In this document: positions 51,157 through 59,822 of the stretch, piece after piece
Layout of the letters: each line of letters starts with the position of its first letter
Numbering within the stretch: the first letter of the stretch is position 1
DNA from: Arthrobacter citreus
GTDB lineage: Bacteria; Bacillota; Bacilli; Bacillales; Bacillaceae_G
Length of the DNA stretch: 64,000 nucleotides
Direction of reading: 5' to 3'
Assembly (NCBI GenBank): GCA_013200995.1
Contig: CP053688.1
Span: forward strand, 682,001 to 746,000
Made by a program: the position numbers and the translations under genes
Notes under the pieces: generated by a model
Database searches by the model: none
What the model was told of the DNA's origin: nothing
What the model saw: the letters and a program-made list of their open reading frames with translations, nothing else

Positions 51157-51513
51157 TTGAAAAAACTAAATTTAATAGTAGTAAGCATTACATTATTAGT
51201 ATTTATCTTAGCTGGTTGTATCAACAATACAAAAAAAACAGTAAAAGAAGAATACTCCTTATCAATTACAAAAATCGCTTATGATAGCCTTGATGCTGGT
51301 GACAGAAATGAATTATTAAATGACAAACCAGATGGTGTAGTGGAAAGGAAAGTTGTTACAAAAGATATCGCACACTTAATCGATATGAAATACGATGGAA
51401 AAGAAGTGTATGCAGTAACATTCAAAGTAAAAAATAGCGATTTATTAGGAGATATAACAGTTTATTTTGATGGTGAAAAACAGAAAGTAATCGGTAGAGG
51501 GTATAGAGAATAA
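51157..51513 (+). CDS. Small lipoprotein, 118 aa
   Basis: The signal peptide LKKLNLIVVSITLLVFILAGC has a lipobox ending in Cys. The mature part is charged with several beta strands (YSLSITKIAYDSLDAGDRN, YAVTFKVKNSDLLGDITVYFD). I do not recognise the family. TTG 51157 has ideal spacing from AAGGAG; the in-frame ATG at 51151 directly abuts that site. Confidence 0.75.
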   Translation: MKKLNLIVVSITLLVFILAGCINNTKKTVKEEYSLSITKIAYDSLDAGDRNELLNDKPDGVVERKVVTKDIAHLIDMKYDGKEVYAVTFKVKNSDLLGDITVYFDGEKQKVIGRGYRE

Positions 51514-51541
51514 AAAGGTAGGGATCTCCCCTACCTTTTTG
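51512..51541. terminator. Bidirectional terminator between lipoprotein and LCP genes
   Basis: AAAAAGGTAGGG pairs with CCCTACCTTTTT around an ATCTC loop. Confidence 0.85.
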
Positions 51542-51578
51542 ATTTGCTATTTTACATGTAAATTTGTAGTTCAATTTT

Positions 51579-52538
51579 TCATTTATTTTTTAATTTTTTT
51601 CGCCCATTACTATTTTTACTTTTAATAACTGGTGAAGGTGCTTTAAAAAATTGCTTTATTGATTGCCTGTTCTTAGTTAAGTCTAACTTTAGTACTGCTC
51701 CCGAATGTTCTACAGTTTCATTCGTGTAGCCGGTATCTACTGGAATACTTAAGCGATCAATTTTTTCAATTGGTTGAGTAAATGCAATAGAGGCTAGTGA
51801 AAGTATGTCGTCTAGCTTTAAATCGGTGGAGACATATTTTGTTGTTTCGTCTAGTAAAAGCGGAACTCTAGCAATACCACCGAATGTATTTAACTTTTCT
51901 TTAACAGCACTTACTACTTTTAATAATACTTCCTGTTGACGTTGGACTCTTCCAAAATCGTTGTTTTGATCATGTCTAAAGCGAACGTATTTTAACAGCT
52001 GCTCACCATGTAAGTTGTTTTTTCCAGGTTTCATTTTCAAATTCATATCGTCAATTAAAGATTGACTAACATCTACAGTTATACCTTCTGGAACTATCGT
52101 ATCTACGATGCCAACAAAACCTTTAAAATCGATGATGACTGTATGGTCAATTGGAATGCCGAGATTACGATAGATTGTATCCTTTAGTAGTTTTTCACCA
52201 CCTAAATAATAGGCTTGATTTATTTTTCCATATCCATACTTATAACCCTTAATTTTGACATATGAATCCCTTAAAATTGAAGCTACCTTTAATGTACGGT
52301 CCTCAACATTATATTGAACAACTGCGATACTATCTGATCTAGAATTTTTTTCACCACGAGAATCAACACCGATGACAAGGAAAAATAAAGAGTTTTTTAA
52401 CAGCTTATTTTTAAAGCTCATTTCTTGCCTATTTTTATGATTTGCTTCATTTCGACCCTCATTTGAGGGTTTAATTTGGCAACCAACTAAACAAAAAACA
52501 AGGATCGAAAGAAGGCATATTCGAAAAAATTTCAACAT
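51579..52538 (-). CDS. LytR-CpsA-Psr family cell-wall ligase, lipobox-bearing
   Basis: The 319-residue LCP protein would attach anionic polymers such as teichoic acids to peptidoglycan. Family motifs are LVIGVDSRGEKNSRSDSIAVV, ASILRDSYVKI, KINQAYYLGG, HTVIIDFKGFVGIVD and LLKYVRFRHDQNNDFGRVQRQQEVL with the Arg pair that binds the polyprenyl phosphate. Unusually, the N-terminus reads LLSILVFCLVGC, a lipobox, instead of the normal uncleaved membrane helix. The C-terminus is Lys-rich. Confidence 0.89.
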   Translation of the reverse strand: MLKFFRICLLSILVFCLVGCQIKPSNEGRNEANHKNRQEMSFKNKLLKNSLFFLVIGVDSRGEKNSRSDSIAVVQYNVEDRTLKVASILRDSYVKIKGYKYGYGKINQAYYLGGEKLLKDTIYRNLGIPIDHTVIIDFKGFVGIVDTIVPEGITVDVSQSLIDDMNLKMKPGKNNLHGEQLLKYVRFRHDQNNDFGRVQRQQEVLLKVVSAVKEKLNTFGGIARVPLLLDETTKYVSTDLKLDDILSLASIAFTQPIEKIDRLSIPVDTGYTNETVEHSGAVLKLDLTKNRQSIKQFFKAPSPVIKSKNSNGRKKLKNK

Positions 52539-52724
52539 AATCTATTACTCCTTCTATGTAAATAAGTAAGTTTATTTGTATGTATTTTAGTTTATATTTC
52601 CCATCAAATATTTTGATAATACATAACTGATTTTAGAACAAAGTATAATAATGACTATTTGTACAGTAAAACTTCGATCGACGTAGGTCTTTTTTGTTAT
52701 TAATTCGCAATATAATTGAGAGTA
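52539..52724. other. AT-rich leader of the LCP gene
   Basis: This region holds only presumptive promoter sequence for the minus-strand LCP gene; no frame with a ribosome binding site is visible. Confidence 0.4.
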
Positions 52725-52765
52725 GAAAAAGTCTTGGGAAATTATTTTCTCGAGACTTTTTCTTT
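52725..52765. terminator. Orphan long hairpin with terminator-like tail
   Basis: A 15-bp stem GAAAAAGTCTTGGGA/TCTCGAGACTTTTTC (two wobble pairs) is followed by TTTTT. No gene ends nearby on either strand. Confidence 0.6.
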
Positions 52766-52872
52766 TTATGATTGGATTTTTATAATTTTTTAATGCCATT
52801 TTAGTAGTCATTCATTGAATATAAATGATAATTGATTAAATCTTACTTAAAATATAGACAAATGCCCATGTA

Positions 52873-52900
52873 ACAAGGATTGTGAACCTTACATATACTT
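52873..52900 (+). promoter_or_regulatory. Possible sigma-K-type promoter for the YjcZ gene
   Basis: AC at 52873 and CATATACTT at 52892-52900 with a 17-nt spacer resemble the sigma-K pattern AC-N16/17-CATANNNTA, with one mismatch. Confidence 0.4.
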
Positions 52901-52940
52901 TATTGTGATTTCTAATATGTATTTGAAGGAGGCAATATAC

Positions 52941-53069
52941 ATGAAAGGTTATTCACCTTATTACGGCGGTGGCGGTTGTGGCTTTGGATGTGGCGGCGGA
53001 GGATTTGCGCTAATCGTTGTATTGTTTATTTTATTAATTATCATCGGTGCTTCATTTGTAAATTGCTAA
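52941..53069 (+). CDS. YjcZ family small spore protein, 42 aa
   Basis: The peptide MKGYSPYYGGGGCGFGCGGG has the Tyr/Gly-rich head of the YjcZ family and continues GFALIVVLFILLIIIGASFVNC, the highly conserved membrane helix. Such proteins are made in the mother cell during sporulation and associate with the spore. GGAGG lies 8 nt upstream of the ATG, and a sigma-K-like promoter precedes it. A strong terminator follows. Confidence 0.93.
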   Translation: MKGYSPYYGGGGCGFGCGGGGFALIVVLFILLIIIGASFVNC

Positions 53070-53091
53070 AAACTATTGAGCGTCAGCCACT

Positions 53092-53126
53092 TAAACCGAC
53101 TAACAACAAGTTAGTCGGTTTATTTC
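53092..53126 (+). terminator. Intrinsic terminator after the YjcZ gene
   Basis: A perfect 13-bp stem TAAACCGACTAAC/GTTAGTCGGTTTA; the T-tract is short (TATTTC). Confidence 0.8.
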
Positions 53127-53262
53127 ATTTCTAACTATGAATTCAATTAGTAGTTTTTTCACCATCTTTTTATAAATTGCATATAAAGAAGTAGGTATAT
53201 AACTAGAAATTCTACTTAAATTAGTTTATTCAATTTGTCCTATTAAACAAGGAGGACCATAA

Positions 53263-54294
53263 ATGAAAAATCAGCTTTATAAACCGCAAAGACATTGGAA
53301 GGATATTCCTTTATGGAAAGACGTTACCGATGAACAATGGAACGATTGGCTATGGCAATTAACGAATACTGTAAGAACATTGGATGATTTGAAGCAAGTG
53401 ATTGATTTAACAAAGGATGAAGAAGAAGGAGTTAGAATATCCACAAAAACCATTCCTTTAAATATCACTCCATATTATGCTTCATTAATGAATCCTACTG
53501 ATCCACGGTGTCCTATTCGAATGCAATCTGTACCAATTAGTAAAGAACTAAATAAAACAAAATATGATTCGGAAGACCCGCTCGGGGAAGATGACGATAG
53601 TCCAGTATCAGGTTTAACACATCGATACCCAGACAGAGTACTTTTTTTAGTGACAAATCAATGTTCAATGTATTGTCGCTACTGTACAAGACGTCGTTTT
53701 TCAGGCCAAATTGGAATGGGCGTACCAAAAAAACAATTAGACGAAGCAATTGCCTATATTCGTGATACAGAAGAAATTAGAGACGTACTTATATCTGGTG
53801 GAGATGGATTATTAATTAATGACAATATTTTAGAATATATTTTAAAAAATTTAAGAGCAATTGATCATGTAGAAATTATTAGAATAGGCACAAGAGCACC
53901 TGTAGTATTTCCTCAACGGATTACAGAAAACCTTTGCGAAATTTTAAAAAAATACCATCCAGTATGGTTAAACACGCATTTTAATACAAGTATTGAAGTT
54001 ACCGAAGAAGCTAAAAAAGCATGTGAAATGCTTGCAAATGCTGGAGTTCCAGTAGGAAACCAGTCTGTTATCTTAACTGGAATTAATGACAGTGTACCAA
54101 TTATGAAAAAGTTAATGCATGATTTAGTAAAAATCAGAGTCAGACCATATTATATTTATCAATGTGATTTATCAGAAGGAATTGGTCATTTTAGAGCACC
54201 AGTAGCTAAAGGATTAGAGATCATTGAAGGTTTGAGAGGTCATACTTCTGGTTATGCAGTACCTACTGCATTTTTTTCATGCAGAACTATTTAA
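53263..54294 (+). pseudogene. kamA: kamA, lysine 2,3-aminomutase, 3'-truncated by the adjacent recombinase element
   Basis: The 343-residue product matches the N-terminal two thirds of KamA (B. subtilis YodO, about 470 residues). The radical-SAM cluster motif CSMYCRYCTRRRFSG is intact, and homology runs to GLRGHTSGYAVPT. The frame then departs into AFFSCRTI and stops. The expected PGGGGK motif with the PLP-binding Lys and the C-terminal domain are missing, so the product should be inactive. A large serine recombinase gene starts 71 nt later. kamA belongs to a mother-cell sporulation operon in B. subtilis. The lost 3' part is not found elsewhere in this window. Confidence 0.9.
54254..54284. 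other. Putative attachment-site region at the kamA breakpoint
   Basis: ATGCAG at 54254-54259, CTGCAT at 54266-54271 and ATGCAG at 54279-54284 form nested inverted repeats exactly where kamA homology ends (after position 54263). CTGCATGAAA recurs inverted at 56017-56026, after the recombinase gene. Imperfect inverted repeats are usual in serine-integrase attachment sites. Confidence 0.5.
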
Positions 54295-54365
54295 TCCAAT
54301 ATTTTTTATTTTTATATTAATTTTTGAACGATTTTAACAGTAATAATAACTAGGGGGGATTATTA

Positions 54366-55952
54366 TTGAGTATCGTTGGAAAAAGTAAGATAAATAACAG
54401 TATAAATCATGTTGCTATTTACTTAAGAATATCCCAAGAAAAGAAAGGTGAAAATGCCGACACATTATTTAACCATAGAGCCATTCTAACGGAATTTGCT
54501 AAGGAATGTGGATGGGAATTCGAACTGTACCAAGAAGTATTAAGCGGTGGTAAATCCGAGTTAAGTGAACGCCCCCAATTACAACGCATGTTAAAGGAAA
54601 TCGAGTTATACGACGGTATATTGGTAGTAGAATTAAGCCGTTTAAGCCGTAATGGTCTAATTAGTGAAAAAGTGTTGCAAACTTGTGTAGATTATAATAA
54701 GCCAATCATTACTAGAGAACGGATTTACGACTTAGCGAATAGTCAATCTGACGTATTAATGTACCGTTTTGGAAGTTTAATTGCTTCACAAGAACACTCT
54801 TTAATAGGTGCTCGCAGTAAAAATAATAAATTATCAATGGTTAAACAAGGTATGCACGTTAGTGGTACTGTACCATTTGGATACAAACGAAATAAAAATA
54901 CGAAACGATTAGAAATAGAAGAGAACAATGCAGAAATTATTCGTTACATATTTAAGCTGCAAAATGAAGGATTAGGGAGCTATCGTATACGAGACATACT
55001 GAATGCAGAAGGATATAAAAGTGCAACAGGTAAAGCGTTTAACTTACCAAGTATTAAACGGATCATTCGTAATCCAGCTTATAAGGGGACGGTTGTATTT
55101 AATGATCGTAAGCGAGTTAAACAAAATGGTAAGTATGTTTATGTTAACGTTAATACAATAGAGGTGGAAAATGCACATCCCAAAATTGTTACTGCAGCAG
55201 AGTGGGAAAAAGCTAATGGAATACGTGATGCAAGGGCAGAATCGGCAAATATTATTAGAGAAAGACCTAGCTCAGTTACAGGTGTTACCAAATTAAAAGA
55301 TTTATGTTTTTGCTATAACTGTGGTAGAAAGCTAGTTATTTGTAAAAACAATCGAAATGCAAGTTATTACATTAAAGGGTGCGAGTACTTAATGGAAGAT
55401 GGTACAAAATGCCCGAATATTGGTATAAATGCTATTTATGTTGAAGAGTTAGTAATGCAAGAAGTAGGGAAGTTAAGAGATGAAATTGAATTAGAAATTG
55501 AACGCCTACTAAATAATGATACAACTGATTTAACAACCAATTTAGAAGAACAATTAGTCCATTTAAATGGGAAAATAGAAGAACAAACAAAACAATTTAA
55601 TAAGTTAATTGAATTAGCCATAAGTGGAGTATTTACGGTTAATGAAATAGCAAGTAAAAAGAGGACAATAAACGATTCCATTGAATTATTAAAAGCAGAA
55701 CGTGAGGAACTGACAGTTAGACTCGCAAATACTCTTTCTGCGTCAAATACAGAAAAGCTGTCTAATGTTTTAACCTTGGTGGATGAAATTGAAAAGGGTA
55801 ATGCAGATCCTATAGAAATCAATATTCACTTGAAAAGGTTTATACGTAAAATATATTATAAACGGATGCTAGACTCAGAAATGCAAAACTTATCACCAAA
55901 TAATCCTATCCGTCGCAACGCGCCTTTTACGATTGAAATAGAATACCTTTGA
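54366..55952 (+). CDS. Large serine recombinase (SpoIVCA/SprA class)
   Basis: The 528-residue site-specific recombinase has an N-terminal resolvase domain with catalytic Ser23 (VAIYLRISQEKKG), ELSRLSRNGL and the E-helix, a recombinase DNA-binding domain (GTVPFGYKRNKNTKRLEIEE, IRDILNAEGYKSATGKAFN, RIIRNPAYKGTV), a zinc ribbon (CYNCGRKLVICKN and CEYLMEDGTKC) and a coiled coil (about 370-470). Such enzymes integrate and excise phages and intervening elements. TTG 54366 follows GGGGGGA. Its place behind the kamA stump mirrors spoIVCA next to the 5' half of sigK in the skin element. Confidence 0.94.
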   Translation: MSIVGKSKINNSINHVAIYLRISQEKKGENADTLFNHRAILTEFAKECGWEFELYQEVLSGGKSELSERPQLQRMLKEIELYDGILVVELSRLSRNGLISEKVLQTCVDYNKPIITRERIYDLANSQSDVLMYRFGSLIASQEHSLIGARSKNNKLSMVKQGMHVSGTVPFGYKRNKNTKRLEIEENNAEIIRYIFKLQNEGLGSYRIRDILNAEGYKSATGKAFNLPSIKRIIRNPAYKGTVVFNDRKRVKQNGKYVYVNVNTIEVENAHPKIVTAAEWEKANGIRDARAESANIIRERPSSVTGVTKLKDLCFCYNCGRKLVICKNNRNASYYIKGCEYLMEDGTKCPNIGINAIYVEELVMQEVGKLRDEIELEIERLLNNDTTDLTTNLEEQLVHLNGKIEEQTKQFNKLIELAISGVFTVNEIASKKRTINDSIELLKAEREELTVRLANTLSASNTEKLSNVLTLVDEIEKGNADPIEINIHLKRFIRKIYYKRMLDSEMQNLSPNNPIRRNAPFTIEIEYL

Positions 55953-56337
55953 TAACATTTGTTAACAAAAGTATTTTTTTGTTGCGAATATAGGGTTTTC
56001 TCAACTAACGGTATAACTGCATGAAATATTTATTTCCTAGTAAATACTCGTCACAAGTAATTCATAAGAAGAACATTTATTCATTTTTTTATAGCTTTGT
56101 TGAGTTTAGTAGATTTCTTCTTGATTTAATGTAATGGAATAGTTTAATAATACTTGAATTTAATATCGAGGAATGGTTCGTATATTACTAACTGGCAGGC
56201 CACAAAAAAATAATAAGCAAAAACCGTTAGTTAATGTGACTTTAAAATATAAATCAGCGTTTTTTGAATTAAAATTCTACCTAAGCAAAAATAAAATAAA
56301 TTTTATAAAGTTAGTATTCTTATAGTGAGACTGAGAG
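55953..56337. other. Gene-free stretch downstream of the recombinase
   Basis: It contains the inverted CTGCATGAAA copy at 56017-56026 and AACTAACGGT near 56003 with the related ACCGTTAGTTAA near 56225 (inverted). No kamA 3' sequence and no coding frame could be seen. Confidence 0.5.
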
Positions 56338-56349
56338 GTGGTCATTTAT

Positions 56350-56775
56350 TTGAATAAATTTATAAAGTTTGGTGGGTTTTTACTATTAATCACCATTGTT
56401 TTTAGTGGTGGATTTATTTGCGGGAAATTACTGTATAACAAACCAACAAGAGAGATACAAGTGGGATATGAAGAAACAGGGCAACAAGGTGTGATCGAAA
56501 TACGTAATGTTATTAATGATGTAAATAATCAAGACAAAATTGATTTTATCCAACAAATGCTAACCGTTGCTAAGCAAATTAACGTTAATAAAAAAGACCT
56601 AGGAGAATCAGATGTACACTTGTTTATCAATAGTCCTAAACAAGGGATTCGTTTGATGGAAATACGAATATGGTTTACTGATGATGGTGCGATTATAGAT
56701 ATGGGAGATTATCGAAAAATTGATCAATCGGAAGCTAAAATGTTAAAGAAAATGCTTGGATATAAGGAACAATAG
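56350..56775 (+). CDS. Hypothetical membrane-anchored protein, 141 aa
   Basis: I do not recognise this protein. A single N-terminal helix (FGGFLLLITIVFSGGFICGKLL) is followed by an extracytoplasmic-looking domain of about 110 residues (GVIEIRNVINDVNNQDKIDFIQQML, SDVHLFINSPKQGIRLMEIRIWFTDDGAII). TTG 56350 is preferred because GAGGTGG lies upstream; GTG 56338 overlaps that site. It is the first gene after the recombinase. Confidence 0.68.
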   Translation: MNKFIKFGGFLLLITIVFSGGFICGKLLYNKPTREIQVGYEETGQQGVIEIRNVINDVNNQDKIDFIQQMLTVAKQINVNKKDLGESDVHLFINSPKQGIRLMEIRIWFTDDGAIIDMGDYRKIDQSEAKMLKKMLGYKEQ

Positions 56776-56819
56776 AAACTTCTTTAAGTAACTAACTATT
56801 CCACATATTTAAATTCAAG

Positions 56820-56900
56820 AACTGCTTAGATGCAGTTTTTTTAATTAAATTAAATTAATTGGACAACTCGATCGGCTGCGTAGTCGATTTTTTTTATTAA
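56820..56900 (+). terminator. Two successive hairpins with T-runs
   Basis: The stem ACTGC/GCAGT at 56821-56836 with seven T is followed by a second hairpin around CGATCGGCTGCGTAGTCG with eight T near 56890. Confidence 0.65.
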
Positions 56901-57032
56901 TTCGAATCAAAAAATATTACGCGAAACCAATTAAATTAGAGATGATACATTTCCGCAAACTTAGAAACACATCAATTTTAGATATAATATCTAGTGAGTT
57001 ATTCATTAAAACTATTTAAGGAGAAATAGAGA

Positions 57033-57113
57033 ATGTATTTTTTTATTCAAAAAATAGTTTTTAGTTTAATCATGGGTATTCTTATTACTATTGCGAGGGT
57101 GTTATCTAAATGA
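57033..57113 (+). CDS. Possible 26-aa membrane micropeptide
   Basis: MYFFIQKIVFSLIMGILITI and a short basic tail ARVLSK would make a single helix. AAGGAGA lies 7-8 nt before the ATG. It is too short for family assignment, and the spacer from 57114 to 57346 is otherwise empty. Confidence 0.45.
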   Translation: MYFFIQKIVFSLIMGILITIARVLSK

Positions 57114-57346
57114 TCAAAAAAGTAATGTAGATTAACATTTATGATAGGAAAGGTTATATCTTTGCTCGTGTAATTTTCTAATGTAATAAAGGTTTAGTTT
57201 ATTTTATTGAAAGATTCTCAGAATAATTGAGTGTTTTGGAGGGTAAGAAAGAACTTTTATAAGATCATGTAGGTAAAATAATAATTGAAATTAAATTTCT
57301 TGAAAAATTAATGTACGTTTCGCTTAATAGATTAGGAGGTACGGAA

Positions 57347-57589
57347 TTGCTTAAAAAGATCAGTTTAATATCTCTTTTAACTGCAATCATTTTGCAAGTT
57401 TACGGTTTTTTTACTAACAGATTTTGGATCCTGATGCCATATACATTTTTCATATTAGGAATCATGCTTTTTTTACTAGCCTTACAGGAAAAAGGAAAAG
57501 TTAGAAGAAATCTTTTCATCATGACAGGGAGTACTGTTTTTATGGGATTTATAAGATTGTTAAGTAACTACTTTGGAACAAATTTTTAA
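57347..57589 (+). CDS. DUF3953-like small membrane protein, 80 aa
   Basis: The protein has two to three membrane helices (ISLISLLTAIILQVYGFF, WILMPYTFFILGIMLFLLALQ, FIMTGSTVFMGFIRLL) and resembles DUF3953 proteins of Bacillus, from memory. AGGAGGT lies upstream of TTG 57347; twelve further in-frame codons upstream are unlikely to be translated. The role is unknown. Confidence 0.68.
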   Translation: MLKKISLISLLTAIILQVYGFFTNRFWILMPYTFFILGIMLFLLALQEKGKVRRNLFIMTGSTVFMGFIRLLSNYFGTNF

Positions 57590-57617
57590 GCTTAAATTTA
57601 ATAAGGTGAATTAAGTG

Positions 57618-57683
57618 GTGTATAACACTATTATTGCTCCTTTAGCTTTAATGGTAATGTGTATATTATTATTGATGAATTAA
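57618..57683 (+). CDS. Possible 21-aa membrane micropeptide
   Basis: MYNTIIAPLALMVMCILLLM followed by Asn is preceded by AAGGTG; the start is GTG. A purely hydrophobic short frame may be fortuitous. Confidence 0.25.
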   Translation: MYNTIIAPLALMVMCILLLMN

Positions 57684-57821
57684 TAGATCTATTTGTTATC
57701 TCATAGGAGCCATGATGGCTCATTTTTACTATATTGAAGTAGTTATAAAGGAAATCATTACCATTTTATAGAATATTAATATATATAAATAATGATATTT
57801 GGAGTGCTTTGGTGAAAAATA

Positions 57822-58748
57822 ATGTATAAAGTAAAACATAATAAAATTACTAATGAAGTATTAAAAGAATTGGATCAAAAATTTGTCCCAGATGTAGATT
57901 ACTTTTATTTTGAGGATCGACCAAACTTTGTTTTAGTGAATGAGCGTGAGACAGTTGATTTGTCATTAGATTTAAAAACCTCTTACTTGCTGTGGAATAT
58001 TTCTGCAAAGGCTCGTTATATAGCTATTGTATCTAATGAGGAATTTCTAAGTTGGGAGGAAGAGATACAAAAATTAGTCTTGAGGGAACAAATACGCCTA
58101 AATAGGGGTTACATATTTGAGTTAGATGAGTTAAGAAAAGGAATAGGGGACATTCCAGTTGAGGTACAGAATGCACTCGATACTTTTTCGATTAATATTG
58201 ATGGGATGAAAATGATTACATTGCAAAGGTTTTTATGGAACACTTTTCCCAATGAAATAAGAACGAATATATTACTTTATGTAGCAAATATGTTTGTAGA
58301 CATGGATTCGATTTCAGATGAAAGTTTTTTAAATACCTTAAAGTGTGAATATCCAACAGTTGCTTCCTTACTTAATACATTTGGAAGTAGAAATGGACCG
58401 AACTGCTTTGGTGCTGTGTTAATAGCATTGCAGAAGGATGAAGATAAAATAACATCTTATTTAAATAAATGGGTACTTCCAACTGAATTTTATAAAGAAC
58501 TGAAAAATAAAGATTATGTGAGAATTGAAACAGATTCAATCGAATCAAATGACATATTGATTTGGGAAAAGGATCACAATACACTCCATTCGTGTTTCGT
58601 ATTGAATAATGGCTTAGTACTTAATAAACAAGGGCAAACGATGTTTAATCCATACCAATGTCTCCCATTAGAGGATGTTCTTATTAATTGGAATTGGGTT
58701 GAGGCTTCTGGTGGTCATTTAATGATTTACAGAAAAAATGAAGTTTAA
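57822..58748 (+). CDS. Uncharacterised protein with NlpC/papain-like C-terminal region, 308 aa
   Basis: I cannot assign a family with confidence. The C-terminal 120 residues have the layout of a papain-like fold: Cys195 in GPNCFGAVLIALQ, then NDILIWEK and His256 in TLHSCFVLNNGLVLNKQG, followed by GGHLMIYRK. That would make it a cysteine peptidase or amidase relative acting in the cytoplasm, as no signal peptide is seen. The N-terminal 180 residues (SLDLKTSYLLWNISAKARYIAIVS) are a separate domain. Confidence 0.6.
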   Translation: MYKVKHNKITNEVLKELDQKFVPDVDYFYFEDRPNFVLVNERETVDLSLDLKTSYLLWNISAKARYIAIVSNEEFLSWEEEIQKLVLREQIRLNRGYIFELDELRKGIGDIPVEVQNALDTFSINIDGMKMITLQRFLWNTFPNEIRTNILLYVANMFVDMDSISDESFLNTLKCEYPTVASLLNTFGSRNGPNCFGAVLIALQKDEDKITSYLNKWVLPTEFYKELKNKDYVRIETDSIESNDILIWEKDHNTLHSCFVLNNGLVLNKQGQTMFNPYQCLPLEDVLINWNWVEASGGHLMIYRKNEV

Positions 58749-58909
58749 TTTCTTGAATACTAAACGACTACTTTTGCAGTTGAATTATTGAATAAGGAGG
58801 ATTCAATGTTAATCTATTGAATTAAATAAATTAGCATACAATAGTAAAAAATAACTTAAATACTACTATTTATGAATTATTCGAGTTTAAGAAAGACTGA
58901 GGAATTATT

Positions 58910-59725
58910 ATGGAAATAATTACAGGAAAAGTGATCATTATATCTGTATTTATATTTATTGTGACAATGATAGAAACTTTAGCTTATTCGACTAGAATAT
59001 CTGGTGCACGAGTAAAATTAATTGCAACTGCATTATCTTTATTTAGTACTTTAGTAATTGTTTCAAGGTTTTCTACAATGATTCAGCAACCTTTAACGGC
59101 CAAACTTATTGCGCAAGCACCAGATACAAACAAATTAGATTATTTAGAGGAACAGTATAGGATTTTAATTGGGGTAACAACAATGGGAGTACTAGTTGGT
59201 ATACTATTATTCCCTACTTTTGTAAATATATTTTCAAGGGCAATTATTCAATTATCTAAACAACGTGGTTCCGTTGTAGGGCTGTTTATTAGCCAGTTTA
59301 ATCGTAATGGATTTACTAAGATTATTAAGTGTTTTAAAGTTCCAAGTTTATCCTATTTAAAAGGTATAACATTAAGAACGATTCCAAAACGTCTGTTTGT
59401 TATAAATGTTATTATCACATCTATATACACAATATCTGTACTTTCTTCAATCTATGCATCAATGTTAGTACCGAAAGATCTTGCTCAGGCTGCATTAATG
59501 TCATCTGGAATTGTTAATGGTATATCTACAATTTTATTAACATTATTTATTGACCCTAAAGCTTCTGTTTTAGCAGATCGAGTTATGAAAAAACAAAGTG
59601 ATTATATTTATTTGAAAAGTTATTCGTTAACTATGATTAGTTCTAAATTTATAGGGACACTTTTTTCTCAAATTTTATTTATTCCTGCTGCTTACTATGT
59701 TGCATGGTTTGCAAAGTGGATATAA
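58910..59725 (+). CDS. amj: Lipid II flippase Amj
   Basis: The 271-residue membrane protein (DUF2837) has about six helices and the length of B. subtilis Amj (YdaH). Recognisable segments are TMIETLAYSTRISGARVKLIATALSLFSTLVIVSR, MIQQPL and VGILLFPTFVNIFSRAI. Amj moves lipid II across the membrane when MurJ is missing or inhibited, and is induced by envelope stress through sigma-M in B. subtilis. GAGGA precedes the ATG. A strong terminator follows. Confidence 0.92.
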   Translation: MEIITGKVIIISVFIFIVTMIETLAYSTRISGARVKLIATALSLFSTLVIVSRFSTMIQQPLTAKLIAQAPDTNKLDYLEEQYRILIGVTTMGVLVGILLFPTFVNIFSRAIIQLSKQRGSVVGLFISQFNRNGFTKIIKCFKVPSLSYLKGITLRTIPKRLFVINVIITSIYTISVLSSIYASMLVPKDLAQAALMSSGIVNGISTILLTLFIDPKASVLADRVMKKQSDYIYLKSYSLTMISSKFIGTLFSQILFIPAAYYVAWFAKWI

Positions 59726-59760
59726 GTTCCTAAAACACAACTAATTTATATGATTGTTTA

Positions 59761-59797
59761 AATAGGAGTCGATAAACAATAATCGACTCCTATTTTA
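59761..59797 (+). terminator. Intrinsic terminator after amj
   Basis: The stem AATAGGAGTCGAT/ATCGACTCCTATT is followed by a short T-tract. Confidence 0.82.
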
Positions 59798-59822
59798 CTA
59801 CTAATTTAAAAGGAGAGATTCT

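Noticed and set aside
52587..52811. Minus-strand frame of 74 codons
   Set aside because: It runs through the orphan hairpin, has no ribosome binding site and an unlikely composition.
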